From Firmicutes bacterium UBA1739 (lineage in GTDB: Bacteria; Bacillota; Clostridia; Peptostreptococcales; Anaerovoracaceae), in assembly GCA_002315385.1 (NCBI GenBank), contig DCHZ01000024.1:1-7769 (forward strand): DNA of 7,769 nt. Reading direction: 5' to 3'. Position 1 is the stretch's first letter. The number at the start of each line of letters is the position of its first letter. The position numbers and the translations under genes are program-made. This document shows, piece by piece, positions 1-4,974 of the stretch. Below the pieces are notes generated by a model, which saw only the letters and a program-made list of their open reading frames with translations, ran no database searches and was not told the DNA's origin.

Positions 1-110
1 GTCCGAAATCTAGTCTAGCACCACTCTTCTCTTTTAATTAATAGTTAAGATATGGCAAAATTTAGGAGAAAATGGGCGTAAATTTGCCCACGAAACCGCC
101 AATAATTCAC

Positions 111-163
111 TTTTTTCAAAATTATGTCTCCATTTTTTTGAAAAAGTCTAAATATGGAGACAT
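111..163. repeat. Two overlapping, mutually exclusive inverted repeats
   Basis: TTTTTCAAAA at 112-121 is complementary to TTTTGAAAAA at 136-145. ATGTCTCCAT at 124-133, inside the loop of the first hairpin, is complementary to ATGGAGACAT at 154-163 (10 bp, no mismatch, 20-nt spacer). The two hairpins cannot form together. The arrangement resembles either the end of an insertion element or an RNA switch, but nothing else in the sequence decides between these. Confidence 0.6.
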
Positions 164-293
164 TTCCGCTGAGATTTAGTTTTTGACTTTATCTGACCTT
201 AACTGAAGGTAATGACGTGGTCTTTATCAGTGAATAATCTATTATCATTGGTTAATCCATATAAATCGGAATACTATTAGATTGCCGATTAAA

Positions 294-331
294 AAAAACT
301 GCTCAGGTCGTTCTGAAAGCGACCGGTTTTT
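294..331 (+). terminator. Terminator-like hairpin with T-run
   Basis: GGTCGTT at 306-312 pairs with AGCGACC at 318-324 (one G-T pair) around a CTGAA loop. A flanking A-run ending in CT at 294-300 can pair with GGTTTTT at 325-331. The T-run makes this a plausible intrinsic terminator for transcription entering from the left. The same GACCGGTTTTTA string recurs after the macro-domain gene near 3505. Confidence 0.5.
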
Positions 332-344
332 ACTATCCTTTTAG

Positions 345-350
345 TATAAT
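345..350 (+). promoter_or_regulatory. Possible -10 box for the ADP-ribosylglycohydrolase gene
   Basis: A perfect TATAAT lies 195 bases before the start codon. No good -35 hexamer sits 16-18 bases upstream, so the call rests on the -10 alone. If used, transcription would start near 357 and the 45-bp repeats would lie in a leader of about 190 nt. Confidence 0.35.
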
Positions 351-378
351 GTATTCATAGTTCACAGTTCTGAAAGCG

Positions 379-474
379 GAACGATTACGAATGAGGCGGT
401 ACTTGTCTGTCAGTCGAAGAACAGAACGGTTACGCATAAGGCGGTATTTGTCTGTCAGTTGAAGAACAGAGCGG
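379..474 (+). repeat. 45-bp tandem repeat, two full copies plus a partial third
   Basis: Units at 379-423 and 424-468 match at 40 of 45 positions. A third copy begins at 469 (GAGCGGTT) and fades. Each full unit contains TCTGT followed ten bases later by ACAGA, so each copy could form a small hairpin in RNA. The short string GTTCTGAAAGCG also occurs twice just upstream (310-321 and 367-378). Function unknown; it probably lies in the 5' untranslated leader of the following gene. Confidence 0.75.
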
Positions 475-544
475 TTTTCAGAGGATGTGGCAGGAGTTGT
501 AGAAACAAACAGATTGAAATACGGTTTTTAAGGAGGCAGATAAT

Positions 545-1522
545 ATGAAAAGAAATATATGGCTTGACGGAATGATGGGACTGATAACAGGAGATGCACT
601 GGGTGTTCCGGTACAGTTCATGAGCAGAGAAGAAATAAAAAACAGAAAAAAGGGCCCTGTAACAGGAATGGAATCAGGCGGTGTGTATGATATGCCGGAA
701 GGTATCTGGTCTGACGACAGCAGCATGGCAATTGCCACGATGATAAGTCTGAAAGAAAAGGAAGAAGCGGTTCCGGATGATATCATGAATAAATTTGTCG
801 AATGGGAGGTTGAGGGAAAATATACACCCTTTGGAGAAGCTTTTGATGAGGGAAATACCTGCAGCAGGTCAATTTACAGATATCTGGAAAATCCGGATAT
901 AAGAACCTGCGGGTCTGTCGGTGAACACGCAAACGGCAACGGAGCGCTGATGAGAATACTGCCGTTATGCCTTTATTACTATGACAGACAGACGCGTTTC
1001 TGCACATCCGAGGATGAAGCGATTGAGGGTATCCATGTAATCAGCGGACTGACACATAATCACATCAGAAGCAAAATGTGCTGCGGTCTGTATTATTTCA
1101 TGGTAAAGAGCATTATTGCAGGCACGCAAAGCAACGAGAAACCCGATTTGAAAAAACTCCTTCAGTCCGGAATCGACAGCGGATTTGATTATTACAGAAA
1201 AGATTATGTGAATCTTAATGAAATGAAGCATCTGGAGAGACTGTTTGATTTGCCGGAGTTCGGGAAGGTTCCCGTGGAAGACATCAGATCTTCCGGATAT
1301 GTTATTGATTCTATAGAGGCTGCGGTCTGGTGTCTTATTACAACGGATTCATACAGAAAATGTATGCTGCAGGCAGTAAATCTCGGAGATGACACCGATA
1401 CCGTGGCTGCAATCGCCGGAGGACTTGCCGGATTATATTACGGATATGAGGAGATCCCGGATGAGTGGCTTTCGGTGATAAGTAGACGTGATTGGATTGA
1501 GGGACTATGTGGGGAAAAATAA
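545..1522 (+). CDS. ADP-ribosylglycohydrolase family protein
   Basis: This 325-residue cytoplasmic enzyme should remove ADP-ribose from a modified protein or small molecule (DraG/ARH family; the substrate cannot be told from sequence). The family's metal-binding elements are visible: GDALG at residues 16-20, WSDDSSM at 55-61 (D57, D58 and S59, where many members have Thr), NGNGALMR at 130-137 and LGDDTDT at 280-286 followed by the Gly-rich AAIAGGLAGLYYG. Length is typical and no domain is missing, so it should be active. The start is set by AAGGAGG at 530-536, eight bases before ATG. It stands first in the window behind a repeat-containing leader. No clear terminator follows, so some transcripts may run into the next gene 75 bases on. 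A macro-domain gene, another ADP-ribose-related function, lies about 670 bases downstream. Confidence 0.93.
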   Translation: MKRNIWLDGMMGLITGDALGVPVQFMSREEIKNRKKGPVTGMESGGVYDMPEGIWSDDSSMAIATMISLKEKEEAVPDDIMNKFVEWEVEGKYTPFGEAFDEGNTCSRSIYRYLENPDIRTCGSVGEHANGNGALMRILPLCLYYYDRQTRFCTSEDEAIEGIHVISGLTHNHIRSKMCCGLYYFMVKSIIAGTQSNEKPDLKKLLQSGIDSGFDYYRKDYVNLNEMKHLERLFDLPEFGKVPVEDIRSSGYVIDSIEAAVWCLITTDSYRKCMLQAVNLGDDTDTVAAIAGGLAGLYYGYEEIPDEWLSVISRRDWIEGLCGEK

Positions 1523-1538
1523 TGACGTGTAAAATTTA

Positions 1539-1567
1539 TTTACCGGTCCGGATTTATATGATATAAT
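1539..1567 (+). promoter_or_regulatory. Sigma-A type promoter for the PNPOx-like gene
   Basis: TTTACC (1539-1544), a 17-base spacer and TATAAT (1562-1567) with an extended TG at 1559-1560. It lies 30 bases before the start codon, so the leader is short. Confidence 0.6.
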
Positions 1568-1596
1568 TCTATAAACCATGAAAAGGAGGCGAGATC

Positions 1597-1995
1597 ATGG
1601 AAAAAGTATACGAATATTTAAAAAAATGCGGTGTTTACTACCTTGCAACTACAGACGGAGATCAGCCCCGCGTGAGACCTTTCGGTACAATTGACATTTT
1701 TGAAGGAAAGCTTTATTTCCAGACCGGGAAGAGCAAACCTGTCGCAGACCAGCTCAAGGCAAATCCCAGAATTGAAATATCCGGAATGGCAGACCAGAAC
1801 ACATGGATCAGACTGTCAGGTAAGGCTATTCTGGATGATAACAACATTCCCGCTCAGGAGCATATGCTAGAGGCATATCCTGACCTCAAAGCTATGTATC
1901 AGCCGGGCGACGGAAACATCGAAGAATACTATATTACTGAAGCTACGGCTACAATCTGTTCATTCACAGAACCGCCGGTAGTCATTAAATTCTGA
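1597..1995 (+). CDS. Pyridoxamine 5'-phosphate oxidase-like (PNPOx-like) flavin-binding protein
   Basis: A 132-residue single-domain protein of the FMN-binding split-barrel superfamily. The N-terminal pattern (a helix, then YYLATTDGDQPRVRPFG at residues 14-30) followed by KLYFQTGKSKPVADQL and IRLSGKA is characteristic of the short uncharacterised PNPOx-like proteins of Clostridia. R25 and R27 lie where phosphate contacts of FMN are usual. It is much shorter than true PdxH and lacks that enzyme's C-terminal dimer region, so a role in vitamin B6 synthesis is unlikely; small-molecule or flavin redox chemistry in the cytoplasm is a fair inference. Start: AAGGAGG at 1583-1589, seven bases before ATG. 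It has its own promoter and a strong terminator, so it is probably a single-gene unit. Confidence 0.9.
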   Translation: MEKVYEYLKKCGVYYLATTDGDQPRVRPFGTIDIFEGKLYFQTGKSKPVADQLKANPRIEISGMADQNTWIRLSGKAILDDNNIPAQEHMLEAYPDLKAMYQPGDGNIEEYYITEATATICSFTEPPVVIKF

Positions 1996-2015
1996 TTATT
2001 TAAAACGGATCTGAG

Positions 2016-2103
2016 GACACTGCGAGGAATGTACCGACTCCCAATCGTTAGATTTTAGGACAAACTTTTGGAGGTCGGTACAGAATTGCGGTGTCTGTTT
2101 TTT
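2016..2103 (+). terminator. Long two-part stem with T-run (intrinsic terminator)
   Basis: GACACTGC (2016-2023) pairs with GCGGTGTC (2088-2095, one wobble). Inside that, TGTACCGAC (2030-2038) pairs perfectly with GTCGGTACA (2074-2082). T6 follows at 2098-2103, then ATTTT. The loop of 35 bases is unusually long for a simple terminator and CTCC/GGAG inside it may pair further. It ends the PNPOx-like transcript. Confidence 0.8.
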
Positions 2104-2126
2104 ATTTTAGCATCGCAGAGAGTGTA

Positions 2127-2154
2127 TTGAATGTGAACTGCCGGAATGTACAAT
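2127..2154 (+). promoter_or_regulatory. Probable promoter for the macro-domain gene
   Basis: TTGAAT (2127-2132), a 16-base spacer and TACAAT (2149-2154). It lies just after the preceding terminator and 35 bases before the GTG start. Confidence 0.5.
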
Positions 2155-2189
2155 TAAAGTAATCTTTATCGAAAAGGGGGAGACAGTAG

Positions 2190-3458
2190 GTGCCACTTAA
2201 AATAGTACGCAATGATATTACTAAAATGAATACCGATGCCATTGTCAACACGGCGAACATTTATGCTGATGTAGGAACAGGCTGTGATTTTGCTGTATAT
2301 AAAGCGGCCGGTTATGACGAGCTGCTGAATTATCGTAGGGAGCATGTAGGTAATATGGAGGAAGGCGAAGCCTTCATTACTCCGGGATTCAATTTACAGG
2401 CGAAGTATATTATTCATGCAGTGAGTCCGTTGTACGTGGACGGTAATCGCAAAGAGGAAGTTAAGTTACGTTCGTGCTACAGGAAGAGCCTGTGTCTCGC
2501 AAAAGAAAACGGAATAAGATCTGTTGCGTTCCCGTTGATATCCACGGGCGGATTCGGTTATCCGAAGGAAGACGGCTTGAGAATTGCAGTGGATGAAATC
2601 AATGCGTTTCTTTTAAAAAATGAAATGGAGATATTTCTGGTTGTGTTTGATTCGAAAGCGACACGGCTAGGAGAAAGAATATATCCGGACCTGGAAGAAT
2701 ACATAGATCGCAATTACGTGAAGGAAGCCCGCAAAGAAGAGTATGGCAGTTATTATTCATCGATTGACGGATCGGATGGAAGGGTTTCCGAGGCTCGCAG
2801 GAGAGAAATCTCTTATTTGGGTGACAAATTTACTTTTTTCGGCAGCAGAATTCTGAAAGGTCGGGAACGGTTATCGGGAAAGCCTGAACCGGACGGATTA
2901 TCGGGGGAGAGAGTTTCGGACGAATTATCGGAGAAGAGTGTATCGGACGGATTATCGGAGAAGAGTGTATCGGACGGATTATCTGAGAAGAGTATTCCGA
3001 GCGGATTATCGGAGAAGAACGTTTCGGAAACGACGGAATTATGCCGGCCCGGTGAATTTCAGGATTTCGAATTTGATGAAAAGCACGAAAACAGGCTTGA
3101 GGAGAGAATGAAACACCTGACTGATACATATTCCGAATATCTGATGTATCTGATAAAAGAAAAAAACAAAAAGAACTCTGACGTCTGGCGCAGTGCGATT
3201 GTGGATAAAAAGGTTTTCTCAAAGATTAAGAATAATGCGGATTATCATCCGAACAAGCTTACCGCATTGTGCCTTTGCATCGGTGCGGAGCTTAATCTGG
3301 ATGAAACAAAGGATTTGCTGGCCAGAGCGGGTTACGCACTGTCTCCGTGTGATAAAACAGACATAATTTTCTCATATTTTATCGAAAATGGGATTTATGA
3401 TATGATTGAGCTTGATATTCAGCTTGAAGCACATGGATTGCCATGTATAATTTCATGA
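2190..3458 (+). CDS. Macro domain protein with C-terminal HTH-like domain
   Basis: 422 residues. Residues 1-165 form a macro domain that binds, and may hydrolyse, ADP-ribose or its derivatives: NDITKMNTDAIVNTAN at 8-23 (N20 and N23 of the ligand loop), GTGCDFAVYKAAG at 29-41, GEAFITPGF, YIIHAVSP and the phosphate loop PLISTGGFGYP at 115-125. A polar linker follows, containing six 9-residue repeats (225-278). Residues about 310-422 resemble a helical domain often attached to macro domains in Clostridia: the VFSKIKN...NKLTALCLCIGAELNLDETKDLLARAGYAL pattern looks like an XRE-type helix-turn-helix with an extra tail. A sensor or regulator of ADP-ribosylation is inferred. The start is GTG with AAAGGGGGAG at 2173-2182; the next ATG (2227) would remove the first strand. 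It is probably transcribed alone. Confidence 0.9.
   Translation: MPLKIVRNDITKMNTDAIVNTANIYADVGTGCDFAVYKAAGYDELLNYRREHVGNMEEGEAFITPGFNLQAKYIIHAVSPLYVDGNRKEEVKLRSCYRKSLCLAKENGIRSVAFPLISTGGFGYPKEDGLRIAVDEINAFLLKNEMEIFLVVFDSKATRLGERIYPDLEEYIDRNYVKEARKEEYGSYYSSIDGSDGRVSEARRREISYLGDKFTFFGSRILKGRERLSGKPEPDGLSGERVSDELSEKSVSDGLSEKSVSDGLSEKSIPSGLSEKNVSETTELCRPGEFQDFEFDEKHENRLEERMKHLTDTYSEYLMYLIKEKNKKNSDVWRSAIVDKKVFSKIKNNADYHPNKLTALCLCIGAELNLDETKDLLARAGYALSPCDKTDIIFSYFIENGIYDMIELDIQLEAHGLPCIIS
2862..3023 (+). repeat. Six tandem 27-bp repeats inside the macro-protein linker
   Basis: Units begin at 2862, 2889, 2916, 2943, 2970 and 2997 and encode 9-residue steps with consensus SDGLSEKSV. The middle two copies are nearly identical at DNA level, while the outer ones have diverged. 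The unit is a multiple of three, so gain or loss of copies would keep the frame and only change linker length between the macro and HTH-like domains. Confidence 0.9.
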
Positions 3459-3515
3459 ACCGGTTCAGACGGAACGAAACAGTATTTGAAACAATTGAGA
3501 CGGTGACCGGTTTTT
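3458..3515 (+). terminator. Weak terminator after the macro-domain gene
   Basis: AACCGGT at 3458-3464, overlapping the stop codon, pairs with ACCGGTT at 3506-3512, and T5 is at 3511-3515. The loop is about 41 bases, so the hairpin is weak unless the loop folds further. Confidence 0.4.
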
Positions 3516-3702
3516 ATTGCAGTTCAATACCGGATAAAGCTGATAAAGTGTTGCTGATTAAATCTGATAAAGTGTGTGTGGTTATGCTCCGGATTGCAGT
3601 GAGATTGTATGGGGAATACTCTCGGTCAATTCGAAGAAAGCAGAATTGCCCGTACGAAAATGTACGGAAAACAGGAAAAAATGCAATGCCGGAAAGTAGT
3701 AT
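3516..3702. other. Non-coding stretch between the macro gene and the toxin locus
   Basis: I see no gene here. An open frame crosses it but lacks a ribosome binding site and overlaps the macro gene's end. The only pattern is a 12-bp direct repeat, CTGATAAAGTGT, at 3540-3551 and 3564-3575. Confidence 0.6.
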
Positions 3703-3731
3703 TTGATAAATAAGAACGATAATGATAAAAT
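3703..3731 (+). promoter_or_regulatory. Promoter of the type I toxin gene
   Basis: TTGATA (3703-3708), a 17-base spacer and TAAAAT (3726-3731), each one base from consensus. Transcription would start near 3738, so the mRNA begins with the segment that can pair with its own 3' end. Confidence 0.65.
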
Positions 3732-3787
3732 TCTGACAGGATTACCGTTTGGCGGTTTGATCACTCTCTTAAAAAGGGGGTGGTGCT

Positions 3788-3874
3788 ATGAATTATGTTA
3801 CATATACAGAGCTGTTTGCGTTCTGTTTAGTCATAATCGGGATAGTTACTATTTGTAACCATTCAAAAAAGTAG
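3788..3874 (+). CDS. Holin-like type I toxin peptide, 28 aa
   Basis: The translated peptide starts MNYVTYTELFAFC, has a hydrophobic run LVIIGIVTIC at residues 14-23 and ends in NHSKK. A short polar start with Tyr and Glu, one membrane-spanning helix and a basic tail fit the putative holin-like toxins of Firmicutes (TxpA/Fst-like type I toxins), which insert into the cytoplasmic membrane and depolarise it when over-produced. A strong purine-rich site, AAAGGGGGTGG at 3773-3783, precedes ATG by four bases. The gene has its own promoter at 3703-3731. An antisense RNA read from the other strand covers its 3' untranslated region and the last few codons, as in txpA/ratA. The mRNA leader pairs with the 3' region, which may hold translation down. 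Without the antisense promoter I would be less sure, since the ORF is only 87 bp. Confidence 0.82.
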   Translation: MNYVTYTELFAFCLVIIGIVTICNHSKK

Positions 3875-3908
3875 CACGCAACCGTCGATAAGCAATTGAC
3901 GGTTGCGT
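3865..3908 (-). terminator. Hairpin and U-run ending the antisense RNA
   Basis: ACGCAACCGTC (3876-3886) and GACGGTTGCGT (3898-3908) form a perfect 11-bp stem with an 11-base loop. On the minus strand it is followed, after five bases, by T6 (3870-3865). On the plus strand the same stem lies in the toxin 3' untranslated region but has no T-run, so it stabilises the toxin mRNA rather than ending it. The toxin transcript may end at the smaller ACCGC/GCGGT hairpin before TTTCTT at 3951-3956. Confidence 0.7.
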
Positions 3909-3957
3909 CTCGTAAAAACGGATCAACCGCCACGCAAAAAGCGGTAGTCCTTTCTTA
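3865..3957 (-). ncRNA. Antisense RNA antitoxin (RatA-like), about 93 nt
   Basis: A leftward transcript should start near 3957 from the perfect promoter at 3964-3992. It would run through a small hairpin (ACCGC/GCGGT, plus-strand 3926-3930 and 3941-3945), then the 11-bp hairpin at 3876-3908, and end in six U residues (the A-run at 3865-3870). It overlaps the toxin's 3' untranslated region completely and the last three codons and stop. Such antisense RNAs pair with toxin mRNA and cause degradation or block translation. The size and ends are inferred from promoter and terminator positions. Confidence 0.72.
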
Positions 3958-3963
3958 ATCCCT

Positions 3964-3992
3964 ATTATACAGACAGCTTCAGCCGGTGTCAA
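3964..3992 (-). promoter_or_regulatory. Perfect consensus promoter for the antisense RNA
   Basis: Read on the minus strand: TTGACA (plus 3987-3992), exactly 17 bases, then TATAAT (plus 3964-3969). It is the only full consensus match found in the window and points toward the toxin gene. Its strength relative to the toxin promoter fits an antitoxin RNA made in excess. Confidence 0.87.
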
Positions 3993-4112
3993 ACAGTTTT
4001 GAAATAGAATTGCAGTGCAGACCGGTTCTATATTGCAGTTATGGTACTCTGTCAATCCAACGGACACAGTTTTTGAGTCAGTTCCTGTAATTTATTGCTG
4101 AAATCTCTGTGT

Positions 4113-4191
4113 ACAGGATGCATATGCTTTAGTCAAACCTGCTTCGCACCGCTACACGGCTTCGGGCTTGACAAAACCATATGCCTCCTGT
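4113..4191. repeat. 24-bp imperfect inverted repeat with 31-bp spacer
   Basis: The arm at 4113-4136 matches the reverse complement of 4168-4191 at 21 of 24 positions; both contain GCATATG and end in GTCAA. An ATCTC string continues the symmetry just outside both arms. The GC-rich spacer carries two CTTCG strings and CCG/CGG around CTACA. It has the form of a dispersed palindromic element or a long RNA hairpin. It has no T-run on either side, so it is not a terminator. Confidence 0.75.
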
Positions 4192-4203
4192 GTGAGATGA
4201 TTA

Positions 4204-4269
4204 AGCAGAACAAAGAATTGTTCTGCTGTAATACAGCAAAATCAAGAAGCTTTTTTCTCTTCTGATTTT
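4204..4269. repeat. Two adjacent hairpins
   Basis: AGCAGAACAA (4204-4213) pairs with TTGTTCTGCT (4218-4227) around a four-base loop, a perfect 10-bp stem. Next, AAAATCA and GAAG (4238-4249, one bulged A) pair with CTTC and TGATTTT (4259-4269). CTGTAATACAG at 4226-4236 overlaps the first stem's end and nearly recurs at 4276-4285. Confidence 0.6.
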
Positions 4270-4337
4270 AATTTACTGTAATACAATACTTGTTTTTCAT
4301 TATTTAGAGTGTATTCTTATCGTTTATAAATAAACAG

Positions 4338-4366
4338 TTGAAAGTTAGCTGAAAGATAAAAATAAT
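4338..4366 (+). promoter_or_regulatory. Probable promoter of the 98-aa gene
   Basis: TTGAAA (4338-4343), a 17-base spacer and AATAAT (4361-4366), each one base from consensus. The leader would be about 77 nt and contain the 4391-4427 hairpin. Confidence 0.5.
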
Positions 4367-4390
4367 GTTCTCAAAGATGATAAAGACCAA

Positions 4391-4427
4391 AAGTCATTTT
4401 TCCTTGAATTTCAAGGAAAAAAGACTT
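4391..4427 (+). promoter_or_regulatory. Strong hairpin in the leader of the 98-aa gene
   Basis: AAGTC, then TTTTCCTTG on the left side, pairs with CAAGGAAAA and GACTT on the right, broken only by a small A-rich mismatch; the loop is AATTT. It ends about ten bases before the GGGAGGAG ribosome binding site (4437-4444). No T-run follows, so it looks like a translation or mRNA-stability element, or a DNA operator. Confidence 0.6.
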
Positions 4428-4449
4428 GACTATATAGGGAGGAGAAAAA

Positions 4450-4746
4450 ATGGAAAAAGATTTAGTAATGTATAAAGGTAAAATGATGACTAAAGCTGAG
4501 GTTGAAAGACTTCAAGAAAAAGTTATGTATAGAGGTGTTTTAATACCTAGAGAGTCTGTAGAAGAGTTTGAAAGAACTGCCGAAAAAATAAAAGAACGTT
4601 ATGAAAAATATAATGAGTATCTTATTGAAAGAGGGATACGAAAAAGAGAAGAGCCTGATAAAGCTGAGTTGGAAGCTCCTGTAGAAGAAGATCATGCAGA
4701 AGTATCAAGGAATGTGAAAAACGTGCCTCTCAAATACAAATACTGA
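4450..4746 (+). CDS. Small charged protein of unknown function, 98 aa
   Basis: I do not recognise this protein. It is soluble, very rich in Lys, Glu and Arg, and mostly predicted helical, with no cysteine, signal peptide or membrane segment. The N-terminal half seems to be an internal duplication: residues 7-24 (MYKGKMMTKAEVERLQEK) and 26-46 (MYRG, IPRESVEEFERTAEK) share the pattern MY[KR]G, then VE and an acidic/basic helix. The tail from about 65 is acidic and low in complexity. The ribosome binding site GGGAGGAG is five bases before ATG. Codon third positions are strongly A/T, unlike the upstream chromosomal genes, which suggests a different origin. It is the first gene before a DUF932-YqaJ-Rad52-like module, so a plasmid- or phage-type accessory protein is the best guess. 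Confidence 0.7.
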   Translation: MEKDLVMYKGKMMTKAEVERLQEKVMYRGVLIPRESVEEFERTAEKIKERYEKYNEYLIERGIRKREEPDKAELEAPVEEDHAEVSRNVKNVPLKYKY

Positions 4747-4883
4747 TAAATTAACTGTCTATATAAATCTCTGTCGAACCTGTGAAATAATTTTTGCAAA
4801 TTAACGTGCCGGAACTGAGACATATTTTTGCGGGAATTCTCGTACGTAATTCTTCTTTTTTTCAATTGTATATTATATGTATG

Positions 4884-4909
4884 ATACAGAGCCTTTCTGT
4901 ATTACAGAA
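4884..4909 (+). promoter_or_regulatory. Alternative hairpins in the DUF932 leader
   Basis: ATACAGA (4884-4890) can pair with TCTGTAT (4896-4902), or TTCTGT (4895-4900) can pair with ACAGAA (4904-4909), but not both. They lie directly before the terminator-like hairpin at 4920. CTGTATTACAG here is the CTGTA-N-TACAG palindrome also seen at 4226. TATTAT or TATGAT strings at 4871-4885 could be -10 boxes, but no good -35 is visible. Confidence 0.4.
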
Positions 4910-4919
4910 TTGATATCTA

Positions 4920-4948
4920 CCGCTGTGGGAAACCGCAGCGGCATTTTT
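4920..4948 (+). terminator. Hairpin with GAAA tetraloop and T-run before DUF932
   Basis: CCGCTGTGG (4920-4928) and CCGCAGCGG (4933-4941) form a 9-bp stem (one G-T pair) capped by GAAA, with T5 at 4944-4948. It is a good intrinsic terminator, but the DUF932 ribosome binding site starts only about 12 bases after it. It may end the 98-aa gene's transcript or act as an attenuator. Confidence 0.75.
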
Positions 4949-4974
4949 ATGTCAAAAAAGAGGAGGATTTAATT

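Larger units (their letters stand above)
1..544. other. Non-coding region upstream of the ADP-ribosylglycohydrolase gene
   Basis: I see no credible gene on either strand. The first 300 bases are AT-rich and contain small hairpins (TGGGC at 73-77 with GCCCA at 86-90; ACCTT at 196-200 with AAGGT at 206-210; AATCGG at 264-269 with CCGATT at 285-290) and a nested inverted repeat at 111-163. From about 294 onward there is a terminator-like hairpin, a TATAAT box and a 45-bp tandem repeat that would lie in the leader of the next gene. Any gene served by the terminator lies outside the window. Confidence 0.7.
3739..3950 (+). repeat. Long-range inverted repeat linking toxin mRNA leader and 3' region
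   Basis: GGCGGTTTGATC at 3751-3762 is complementary to GATCAACCGCC at 3921-3931 with one bulged T. Just outside, GGATTACCG at 3739-3747 pairs with CGGTAGTCC at 3942-3950 with one G-T pair. Together this gives about 20 base pairs joining the 5' leader and 3' untranslated region of the toxin mRNA. Because the repeat is inverted, the antisense RNA's 5' part has nearly the same sequence as the toxin leader. Confidence 0.75.
3993..4337. other. Non-coding, hairpin-rich spacer
   Basis: No credible gene on either strand. It contains the 24-bp imperfect inverted repeat (4113-4191), two hairpins (4204-4269) and copies of a CTGTA-N-TACAG palindrome. It separates the toxin locus from the recombination module and could be a border of the latter. 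Confidence 0.6.

Noticed and set aside
379..474. CRISPR array
   Set aside because: The 45-bp units are contiguous with no variable spacers.
3540..3575. 12-bp direct repeat CTGATAAAGTGT
   Set aside because: Only two short copies with no associated promoter or gene; may be chance.
3443..3706. 87-aa open frame on the plus strand after the macro gene
   Set aside because: It starts inside the macro gene, has no ribosome binding site, crosses the terminator and shows no recognisable protein pattern.
3849..4067. 72-aa minus-strand open frame
   Set aside because: It overlaps the antitoxin promoter and toxin 3' end, lacks a ribosome binding site and has no family pattern.
4060..4450. Origin of transfer or attachment site
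   Set aside because: Inverted repeats are present, but there is no recognisable nick site, integrase, relaxase or tRNA in the window to support the call.
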